A DNA stretch of 11,639 nt from an uncultured Clostridium sp. (GTDB lineage: Bacteria > Bacillota > Clostridia > TANB77 > CAG-508), in contig CATZPY010000032.1 of the NCBI GenBank assembly GCA_958422985.1, forward strand, positions 1-11,639, in the 5' to 3' direction. The position numbers were made by a program, and so were the translations under genes. Shown one piece after another: positions 6,398-11,639 of the stretch. The notes below the pieces were generated by a model, which made no database searches, had not been told where the DNA came from, and saw nothing but the letters and a program-made list of their open reading frames with translations. The stretch's first letter is position 1; each line of letters begins with the position of its first letter.

Positions 6398-6853
6398 TTA
6401 TAAGTTTTTTTCGCTTAAACTCTTTAATATTTGTTTATTAGCATCTTTCTTTTTTAAATCTTCTCTTTTATCATACAATTTCTTACCCTTAGCAAGTCCA
6501 AGTTCTAATTTTACTAAACTACCTTTAAAATAAATACTTAAAGGAATTAAAGCATAGCCTTTTTGTTTTAATAGCCCATATAATTTTAGAATTTCTTTTT
6601 TATGTAGTAAAAGTTTTTTCGGTCTTAAAGGATCTTTATTATATATGTTGCCATGTTCATAAGGACTTATGTGTAAATTATATACATAACATTCAGAGTT
6701 AGAAATACTAGCATAACTATCTTTTAAATTAACTTTTCCAAGCCTAATAGATTTAATTTCTGTACCAGATAATACAATTCCAGTTTCATAAGTATCTAAT
6801 ATTTCATAATTATGTTTGGCTGTTGGATTTTTAGCAATTAATTTTGTATTCAT
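6398..6853 (-). CDS. smpB: SsrA-binding protein SmpB
   Basis: A 151-residue cytoplasmic protein that binds tmRNA and delivers it to stalled ribosomes for trans-translation. Family motifs are in order: GTEIKSIR (30-37), HISPYEHGN (61-69), RPKKLLLHK (77-85) and GKKLYDKRE (123-131), followed by the basic C-terminal tail that occupies the mRNA channel. Length is normal. ATG 6853 is preceded by GAGAGG on the minus strand. A TGTTATAAT extended -10 (6890-6882) with a poor -35 suggests a promoter just upstream. In many Firmicutes smpB follows secG and rnr and precedes ssrA; here it is a single gene between a DUF1540 gene and a small membrane-protein gene. No tmRNA gene is visible in the window. Confidence 0.96.
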   Translation of the reverse strand: MNTKLIAKNPTAKHNYEILDTYETGIVLSGTEIKSIRLGKVNLKDSYASISNSECYVYNLHISPYEHGNIYNKDPLRPKKLLLHKKEILKLYGLLKQKGYALIPLSIYFKGSLVKLELGLAKGKKLYDKREDLKKKDANKQILKSLSEKNL

Positions 6854-6881
6854 AAAATTACCTCTCTTATTTTTGTTATTT

Positions 6882-6910
6882 TATTATAACATGAAAATAA
6901 AAAAAGTAAA
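6882..6910 (-). promoter_or_regulatory. Probable smpB promoter
   Basis: On the minus strand, TG-T-TATAAT gives a perfect -10 (6888-6883) with an extended TGn. A weak TTTACT at 6910-6905 stands 16 bp upstream as a possible -35. The start would be near 6876, about 23 bases from the ATG. Confidence 0.55.
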
Positions 6911-6912
6911 GA

Positions 6913-6944
6913 TTAAGCTGTTACAAAGGAAAGTAACAGCTTAA
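6913..6944 (-). terminator. Terminator of the 144-aa membrane-protein gene
   Basis: A perfect 12-bp inverted repeat, TTAAGCTGTTAC (6913-6924) with GTAACAGCTTAA (6933-6944), has an 8-base loop. Read on the minus strand it is followed by a T-rich tract that includes a run of seven T. It separates smpB from the gene upstream. Confidence 0.8.
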
Positions 6945-6952
6945 AATTAGGA

Positions 6953-6983
6953 ACTTTAATTACAAGCATAGTTTAATTAAAGT
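6953..6983 (-). repeat. Second hairpin after the 144-aa gene
   Basis: ACTTTAATTA (6953-6962) pairs with TAATTAAAGT (6974-6983) across an 11-base loop, just after the minus-strand stop at 6992. It is A/T only and has no U-tract of its own. It may help shield the mRNA 3' end ahead of the main terminator. Confidence 0.45.
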
Positions 6984-6991
6984 AATTTTTC

Positions 6992-7426
6992 TTATTCATC
7001 ACGATTTCTTTTTAATAAATACCAAACAAGAAAAGCAATACCTAATGTAATAGCAACAACTATAATCCAAGACCAAACAGTACCATTAGAAAAAGCTGAA
7101 GTGGTTGCATCGGTAGCAGTTTTTGTTACATTATATACGCCATTTTTAGTATCCTCTGTAGCTTCAACAATACCATTTTTAAAATCCTTTGTTTGCTCGG
7201 TAGTTTTTGTGACTATATTACTAGACATATCTTTCATTGAATTAGAAGTATTTTTTACAGCACCATAGGCATTTTGCATAACATTTTCTGTATGTCCAAC
7301 ACCATTTTGGGTAGACTCAGCAGCTTTATGAAGCATATCGTTATTAGCGAAAGAATTACCAGTTATAAAAAATATTATTAGAGCAGAAAATATAACAAAA
7401 GAAATCTTTTTAGCTAGATTAGCCAT
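6992..7426 (-). CDS. Small secreted/anchored protein: signal peptide, amphipathic repeats, C-terminal TM helix
   Basis: I do not recognise a named family. The 144 residues divide into a signal peptide (1-27, hydrophobic core 8-22, likely cut after SFA), a polar middle (28-115) and one membrane helix (about 117-138, WSWIIVVAITLGIAFLVWYL), with a short KRNRDE tail. The middle region is rich in Thr, Asn, Lys and Glu and has loosely repeated 11-residue-like units built around TENVMQNAYGAVKNT, EQTKDFKNGIVEATED and TKNGVYNVTKTATDAT. This resembles LEA-like or apolipoprotein-like amphipathic helices. The expected topology is a short cytoplasmic tail with an extracellular stalk. The start has GGAGG about 6 bases upstream. 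It is followed by two hairpins, one a strong terminator. The next gene upstream on the same strand has the same overall plan. Confidence 0.8.
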   Translation of the reverse strand: MANLAKKISFVIFSALIIFFITGNSFANNDMLHKAAESTQNGVGHTENVMQNAYGAVKNTSNSMKDMSSNIVTKTTEQTKDFKNGIVEATEDTKNGVYNVTKTATDATTSAFSNGTVWSWIIVVAITLGIAFLVWYLLKRNRDE

Positions 7427-7500
7427 AATTTACCTCCTGCTAAAGTTTGAAATATTATTAAAATATCTCTTTATTATTTTTAGAAATTTAATAAAAAATA

Positions 7501-7536
7501 TACAAAAAAAATAAACCAATCTAACTAAAGATTGGT
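7501..7536 (-). terminator. Terminator of the 96-aa membrane-protein gene
   Basis: ACCAATCT (7515-7522) pairs with AGATTGGT (7529-7536) across a 6-base loop. On the minus strand the hairpin is followed by TTATTTTTTTTG, a textbook intrinsic terminator 8 bases after the stop codon. Confidence 0.9.
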
Positions 7537-7543
7537 AAAAAAA

Positions 7544-7834
7544 TTAATGTTTTAATCTAATTAATATTGCAATACTTAATAATATAAGAAGTATTCCAAT
7601 TACAATTAACAAAATATTTAAAATATTAGAAATATCTAAACCACTAGAAGCCGAAGTAGAAGAATAATTTGTAGTTGCAGGTGGAGCATAATTGTCTTCT
7701 GTGGCTACAGTATTAGATATTTCATTTGATGTAAGATTCATGTCTATATCATCCACTGCAAAAACAGAGGAAATATTTACAAAAAATAAACTTAAAATTA
7801 TTATTGGTACGATTAATAAAAATTTTTTTATCAT
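7544..7834 (-). CDS. Small secreted/anchored protein: signal peptide, Ser/Thr-rich linker, C-terminal TM helix
   Basis: No family recognised. The 96 residues comprise a signal peptide (1-26, very hydrophobic core, likely cut after VFA), a Ser/Thr/Asn-rich acidic segment (27-68) with no cysteine, and a C-terminal membrane helix (about 70-92) ending in IRLKH. The mature protein would be about 70 residues, tethered by its C-terminus. The start at 7834 is supported by AGGAGG about 9 bases upstream on the minus strand. It has its own terminator (7501-7536), so it is separate from the 144-aa gene although both share the same three-part plan. It is divergent from the AAA+ ATPase gene, with about 160 bp between the starts. 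A role at the cell surface is inference from topology only. Confidence 0.78.
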   Translation of the reverse strand: MIKKFLLIVPIIILSLFFVNISSVFAVDDIDMNLTSNEISNTVATEDNYAPPATTNYSSTSASSGLDISNILNILLIVIGILLILLSIAILIRLKH

Positions 7835-7947
7835 ATGTTTAAAACCTCCTAAAAATGTCCTTATTCATATTATCTATTTTATACATAACAATCATACACA
7901 AAAATACAAAAAAAGTCCATACAAAACCAAAAAAAATTAAAAAAATA

Positions 7948-7976
7948 TTGACAATATAAAATCTTAAATATATCTT
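7948..7976 (+). promoter_or_regulatory. Probable promoter of the AAA+ cluster
   Basis: TTGACA (7948-7953) is a perfect -35. At 17 bp lies TATCTT (7971-7976), a modest -10. The -10 region overlaps two direct copies of ATCTTAAAT (7961-7969 and 7972-7980). The start of transcription would be only about 10-15 bases before the ATG region, so the leader is very short. Confidence 0.5.
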
Positions 7977-7980
7977 AAAT
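7961..7980 (+). repeat. Direct repeat ATCTTAAAT x2, 11-bp period
   Basis: Two identical 9-base copies (7961-7969, 7972-7980) lie between the -35 and the ribosome binding site of the AAA+ gene, one helical turn apart. They could be an operator, but in such AT-rich sequence chance is a real alternative. Confidence 0.4.
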
Positions 7981-7995
7981 GAAAGGAGTGATAAT

Positions 7996-10452
7996 ATGGA
8001 TGAATATATGAAAAGAATAGTGGAAAGTAAAGAATTTGAAATATATAAAAATTTAGATAAAGCAACTCTGAAAATAATGTTAATGTACTTAAAATTTAAT
8101 TTAATAGAAATATATAAACAAAATGAAAACGAAGCGAGTAATAACCAAATTAAATATGCTGTTATAAAAAGTTGTATTCCTTCAGATTATAATTATTTAG
8201 AATTTTTAATGGATTGCAATTATAGAATTAATTTAAATATTGCAAGAAATGTTTTTATAGACAAAATTGGAGAAAAAAAGAATAAATGTCAAAACTGCAA
8301 TATAGTATATTGTATAAAATATTTATTAAGAAACTTTTTATGTGAGATATTAAAAATACAAAATAGAGATAAAACTGTAATAAATGCTGAAAAATTAATA
8401 AATATATTTTTAAATGAAGAAGATACTATTGTGTTAGACAATACAGCAAAAGTTGACTTTGATAACATAGATATAATTTCTTTAATGTTTGTAGAAATAA
8501 TTTTAAAAAATAAATTTATAAAATTAAAAGAATATAATGAAGAAACTAAAATAGCCAAATTTAATGTATTAAACTTAGTAAATTTAGAAAATTATACATA
8601 TTATATAAATAAAATACATAAATATTATTCTGGAAATTATGATAATGAAATTGAATTAAACATAGAAGAATTCGAAAAAAGTCAAAAAATAGCAGAAGTT
8701 ACAGATTATGAATATATATATAAGCTAGCTTCATATTATACATTTTTAATAGAAAGTAAAAAAATAGATGTTATAAAACAACTAGAAAAATATATTTTAC
8801 AAAGAAATAAAGACAAAATTAGTAATAGAGGTAAATTATTTAATAGGATATATTTAGAACGTGTAGAAAAATTATCTTGCAATAAAGAAACGAAAAGTAA
8901 GATAAAAAAATTATTTAATTATGTTTTAAATTATAACTATGCTACATCAACACCTTTCATACCTATTAATATTGTAATGTATACAGAAGATAGAGAAATG
9001 GCTACAAATATTTCAGAGTTAATTGGAGAATATATGTGGTATTTTGTATATTTAAAAGATAGTACAAAATATTACGAATATTCAATGAATGAAATTATAT
9101 CGGATAAAAATATAATAAATAAAATGTATGTAGACTACAGTAATAGTAAAATTAATTATAAATATGGAATAGTAAGAATTATGGACTTTCAAAATATAAT
9201 ATATGCTTCAGAAAAAGAACAAAATATTATATTAAATTTATTAACAGAAAAAATATTAAAAAATAATTCTAGAATAGTTACCATGATTTATGGAAATAAA
9301 GAAATAATAAAAGGCATATTAGACAAACACCCTATTTTATCAGAAAATTTATTTAATATTGAACTAAACATAGATGAATTAAATATAGATGAAGTTTATA
9401 ACATTGTAATTCAAAAATTAAGTCTAACAGAAAAATTAACAGATGAGATAAAAAATAAAATATATAATTATATAAAATTAAGTTATGGAAGTAGCGAATT
9501 AAAGAACACAGAATATGCAAAAGTATTATTTAACAAAATTATTTTAAATGAAAATAGCATATTTAATGTAAATGAAAACAATATTTTAAAACTAGAGGAT
9601 ATACCAAGTCTTTATAATACACGAGATCTACCACAAATACTATCAGAACTAAATGAAATGATAGGATTAGGAAGAATAAAAGAACAAATTAGTAATTTAG
9701 TTAGTCTGTTAAAATTTAATAAAAAAGCTAACATAAATATATCTAATTTTAATTTACATATGGTATTTACAGGAAATCCTGGAACAGGAAAAACAACTGT
9801 TGCAAGACTTTTAAGTGATATATTATATAATTTAGGTTATACTAAGAAGAATAAGCTTGTAGAAGTTTCTGCAAAGGACTTGATTGCAGAATATGTTGGA
9901 CAAACAGCAGGAAAAACGTATAATGTGCTAAAATCTGCTTTTGGAGGAGTTTTATTTATAGACGAAGCATACTCTATTGTAGAAGCAGGAGCTAATGCAT
10001 CGTTTGCAAGCGACTGTATGACTACAATTTTAAGAGTTTTAGAAGATCAAAAAGATAATTTAATAGTTATTTTTGCAGGATACGAAAAACAAATGGAAAA
10101 CTTTATAAAATTCAATCCAGGTTTAAAATCTAGAATAGGATATACAATAAAATTTGATGATTATACAACACAAGAATTACTAGATATATTTAAGCAACTA
10201 GTAGAAAAAAATAATTTGAATATTACAAATGAAGCATTAGAAAAAGTTAAAAATATAATAGAAATGTCTAAAACAGTAGAAGACTTTGGAAATGCAAGAT
10301 ATATAAATCAAATGTACCAAGATATTCTTATAGCACATTCAAGAAATGCAGAAAATATAGAAGATTATAAGAATTTAATGACAATAACAGTAGAAGATAT
10401 AAATGAAGAAGAATTAACAGTAAAAAATGAAAGAAGAAAGATAGGTTTTTAA
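7996..10452 (+). CDS. Large SpoVK/CbbX-type AAA+ ATPase with degenerate second AAA domain
   Basis: An 818-residue protein. The C-terminal module (about 555-805) is a canonical CbbX/SpoVK-clade AAA+ domain: Walker A GNPGTGKTT (593-601), pore-loop-like EYVGQTAGKT (632-641), Walker B FIDEA (654-658), sensor-1 strand VIFAGY (691-696), Arg finger Arg713 in NPGLKSRIG, and sensor-2 Arg768 in GNARYI. Members remodel protein complexes: CbbX re-activates Rubisco, and SpoVK acts in spore maturation. Residues about 320-515 show the same order of elements without the catalytic residues and look like an inactive AAA+ fold. Residues 1-310 are helical, Asn/Ile/Lys-rich and unrecognised, with a Cys cluster (C98, C101, C106, C116). 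SpoVK itself is a much shorter, single-module protein, so the spoVK name is not applied. AAAGGAG lies 7 bp before ATG 7996. It heads a plus-strand cluster with the GIY-YIG gene 1 bp after its stop. Confidence 0.9.
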   Translation: MDEYMKRIVESKEFEIYKNLDKATLKIMLMYLKFNLIEIYKQNENEASNNQIKYAVIKSCIPSDYNYLEFLMDCNYRINLNIARNVFIDKIGEKKNKCQNCNIVYCIKYLLRNFLCEILKIQNRDKTVINAEKLINIFLNEEDTIVLDNTAKVDFDNIDIISLMFVEIILKNKFIKLKEYNEETKIAKFNVLNLVNLENYTYYINKIHKYYSGNYDNEIELNIEEFEKSQKIAEVTDYEYIYKLASYYTFLIESKKIDVIKQLEKYILQRNKDKISNRGKLFNRIYLERVEKLSCNKETKSKIKKLFNYVLNYNYATSTPFIPINIVMYTEDREMATNISELIGEYMWYFVYLKDSTKYYEYSMNEIISDKNIINKMYVDYSNSKINYKYGIVRIMDFQNIIYASEKEQNIILNLLTEKILKNNSRIVTMIYGNKEIIKGILDKHPILSENLFNIELNIDELNIDEVYNIVIQKLSLTEKLTDEIKNKIYNYIKLSYGSSELKNTEYAKVLFNKIILNENSIFNVNENNILKLEDIPSLYNTRDLPQILSELNEMIGLGRIKEQISNLVSLLKFNKKANINISNFNLHMVFTGNPGTGKTTVARLLSDILYNLGYTKKNKLVEVSAKDLIAEYVGQTAGKTYNVLKSAFGGVLFIDEAYSIVEAGANASFASDCMTTILRVLEDQKDNLIVIFAGYEKQMENFIKFNPGLKSRIGYTIKFDDYTTQELLDIFKQLVEKNNLNITNEALEKVKNIIEMSKTVEDFGNARYINQMYQDILIAHSRNAENIEDYKNLMTITVEDINEEELTVKNERRKIGF

Positions 10453-10453
10453 A

Positions 10454-10774
10454 ATGTATTATACATATATGATAAGGTGTATAGATAATTCTATATATAC
10501 AGGAATAACTACAGATTTAGAAAGGCGTATGAAAGAACATTTTACGCAAGATGAAAAATGTGCAAAATATACCAAAAGGCATAAAGCAAAAAAATTGGAG
10601 GCAGTTTGGACTAGTGCAGATAGAAAGCTAGCTTCAAAATTAGAATATCATATAAAACATTTAACAAAATTGGATAAAGAAAATATTATAAAAGACAATA
10701 AAAATATAGATATTTTAAATAAAAAATTAGATTGCACAGAATATGTAAGGATGGAGATAAAGGAGAATAAATAA
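10454..10774 (+). CDS. GIY-YIG domain protein, UPF0213 family
   Basis: A 106-residue single-domain protein of the YhbQ/YazA-like UPF0213 group, in the GIY-YIG nuclease superfamily. The two signature strands read YTY (3-5) and YTG (15-17). LERRMKEH (22-29) supplies the conserved Arg, and SKLEYHIKHL (61-70) has Glu64 at the position of the metal-binding catalytic Glu. This suggests a small DNA endonuclease, as shown for some relatives, but no target is known. The C-terminus carries about 20 residues beyond the core. The ATG lies one base after the stop of the AAA+ gene, and only a weak AAAGAAG-like site precedes it, so translation is probably coupled. The next gene begins 1 bp after its stop. 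Confidence 0.9.
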   Translation: MYYTYMIRCIDNSIYTGITTDLERRMKEHFTQDEKCAKYTKRHKAKKLEAVWTSADRKLASKLEYHIKHLTKLDKENIIKDNKNIDILNKKLDCTEYVRMEIKENK

Positions 10775-10775
10775 T

Positions 10776-11285
10776 ATGGAAAAAGAAGCATTTTGAAAAT
10801 TATCTTATGGGTTATATATAATAACTACAAAACAAGAAGAACACTTTGCAGGTTGCGTTGTAAACACAGTTGTACAAGCAACAGCAGAAGAAAATCCAAA
10901 ATTGTTAGTAACAGTAAATAAAGATAATGATACAAATACAACAATGAGTAAGTCAAAAAAGGTAAATATATCTGTTTTATCACAAGATGCAGATATGTTA
11001 TTAATTGGAAAATTTGGTTTTAGAAGCAGTAAAGATTTTAATAAATTACAAGATACTAAATATATAATAGGTTCTAATGGCATTCCAATAATTACGCAAA
11101 ATGTAACTTCTTATATAGAAGCAGAAATAATACACGAAATAGATTGTGGTACACATACAGTATTTATTTTAGAAGCAAAAGAAGCAAAAGTGTTAAATGA
11201 TAAAAAAGCTTTAACTTATGAGTATTATCATAACGTAATAAAAGGAAAAACACCTAAAAAGGCATCATCATTTAGCGAAAATTAA
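10776..11285 (+). pseudogene. Flavin reductase-like gene interrupted by in-frame TGA at codon 7
   Basis: From ATG 10776, with AAGGAG at 10760-10765, the frame reads MEKEAF, then TGA (10794-10796), then KLSYGLYIITTK and the rest of a flavin reductase-like (FMN-binding split-barrel) domain up to residue 169. The family normally runs straight through here as M..(E/K)A(F/L)xKLSYGLYVV, so homology exists on both sides of the stop in one frame and the interruption is a point change, not a frameshift. FAGCVVNT (24-31), NPKLLVTVNKDNDT (40-53) and KKVNISVLSQDA (61-72) are typical of relatives, including the N-terminal domain of high-molecular-weight rubredoxins. Relatives bind FMN and shuttle electrons. 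The first later start, TTG 10902, lacks a good ribosome binding site and would delete part of the FMN-binding core. It could be a nonsense mutation, a sequence error, or UGA recoding. Confidence 0.8.
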
Positions 11286-11351
11286 AAATGTGGAAGCTAA
11301 TTATATATTAAGCAAAAAAAATTAAAACAAGAATAATATAAGGAGAAAAAT

Positions 11352-11639
11352 ATGAAATCTAGAGTAGAAAAAGCAGTTATAAAAAAGAAAAATGGATACA
11401 ATTGCGCTCAAGCTGTTGCTTGTACATATTGTGATTATGCAGGTTGTAGTGAAGAAGAAATGTTTAATATATGCCAATCATTTGGAGGTGGAATGGGAAC
11501 GTTAGAAGGTACTTGTGGTGCAATATCTGGTGCAGGGATAGTTTTGGGAATGATGAATAAGAACAAGATACAAACAACTAAAGATATAAGAAAAATAATG
11601 CAAAAATTTAAAGAACAAAATTCTACGGTTATTTGTAAA
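11352..11639 (+). CDS. C_GCAxxG_C_C family redox protein, 5' part (3' end outside window)
   Basis: Ninety-six residues are visible and the frame is still open at the window edge. NGYNCAQAVACTYCDYAGCS (14-33) and GGGMGTLEGTCGAISGAGIV (45-64) match the C_GCAxxG_C_C family, putative redox-active proteins with clustered conserved cysteines, found mostly in anaerobes and often next to flavin or iron-sulfur proteins. Cysteines are visible at 18, 24, 27, 32, 41, 54 and 95. The canonical GCAQ is NCAQ here (Asn17 for Gly). AAGGAG lies about 6 bases before ATG 11352. The gene follows the interrupted flavin reductase-like gene by 66 bp without an intervening terminator, so co-transcription is plausible. 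The enzymatic role is unknown. Confidence 0.85.
   Translation, partial: MKSRVEKAVIKKKNGYNCAQAVACTYCDYAGCSEEEMFNICQSFGGGMGTLEGTCGAISGAGIVLGMMNKNKIQTTKDIRKIMQKFKEQNSTVICK

Noticed and set aside
7692..7940. Plus-strand reading opposite the 96-aa membrane-protein gene
   Set aside because: It has no ribosome binding site, its composition reflects the antisense of a signal peptide, and it overlaps a well-supported minus-strand gene.
10797..10840. Bacterial SECIS element after the TGA (selenocysteine)
   Set aside because: Only a weak A/T stem (ATTAT/ATAAT at 10799-10821) can be drawn, and the residue position is not a known redox-active site in this family. Not enough to call a selenoprotein.
10902..11285. 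Flavin reductase-like gene starting at TTG 10902 as a normal shorter gene
   Set aside because: No good ribosome binding site precedes TTG 10902, and clear family sequence (KLSYGLYIIT, FAGCVVNT) is encoded upstream in the same frame, so this is only the first start after the internal TGA.
11286..11351. Promoter or attenuator between the flavin reductase-like and C_GCAxxG genes
   Set aside because: Only an imperfect A/T palindrome is visible (around 11297-11314) and no -35/-10 pair, so nothing is called.
2..11639. Alternative genetic code with TGA as Trp
   Set aside because: Every intact gene uses TGG for Trp and none has internal TGA, unlike code 4 organisms, where TGA dominates in AT-rich genomes.

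Overview
The window is a very AT-rich, densely packed stretch of bacterial chromosome that reads as a low-GC, spore-forming member of the Clostridia. The evidence is a Spo0E-family phosphatase, a SpoVK/CbbX-type AAA+ ATPase, a DUF1540 protein, a class II aldolase of clostridial type, strong AGGAGG ribosome binding sites and near-exclusive TAA stops. No tRNA, rRNA, CRISPR array, insertion sequence or phage gene is visible. The species cannot be named from this sequence.

Bases 1-3935 are a plus-strand run with short gaps: the 3' part of metG (a short form without the C-terminal tRNA-binding domain), a DUF3006 protein with a TTG start, a membrane-anchored ComEC-like metallo-beta-lactamase-fold hydrolase, and a polytopic PMT/ArnT-like glycosyltransferase. 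Bases 3950-4207 hold a 53-residue Spo0E-like gene. Its promoter has three Spo0A-box-like heptamers arranged much as in Spo0A-activated sigma-A promoters, and the gene ends in a strong terminator. Bases 4249-5303 hold fructose-bisphosphate aldolase with its own promoter and a bidirectional terminator shared with the convergent peroxiredoxin gene.

Bases 5330-6345 hold a minus-strand Prx6-type peroxiredoxin, divergent from a 53-residue, four-cysteine DUF1540 protein. Bases 6398-7834 are minus-strand: smpB, then two small proteins that each have a signal peptide, a polar Thr/Asn/Ser-rich middle and one C-terminal membrane helix. Each of those two has its own terminator.

Bases 7948-11639 are a second plus-strand cluster. 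It begins with an 818-residue protein carrying a canonical C-terminal CbbX/SpoVK AAA+ module, preceded by what looks like a degenerate second AAA+ fold. One base after its stop comes a GIY-YIG (UPF0213) protein, then a flavin reductase-like gene interrupted by an in-frame TGA at codon 7, then the 5' part of a C_GCAxxG_C_C redox protein that runs off the window.

The points most worth checking are the Spo0A-box promoter of the Spo0E-like gene (a possible negative feedback loop on the sporulation phosphorelay), the in-frame TGA in the flavin reductase gene, and the degenerate AAA+ domain with its cysteine-containing N-terminal region.
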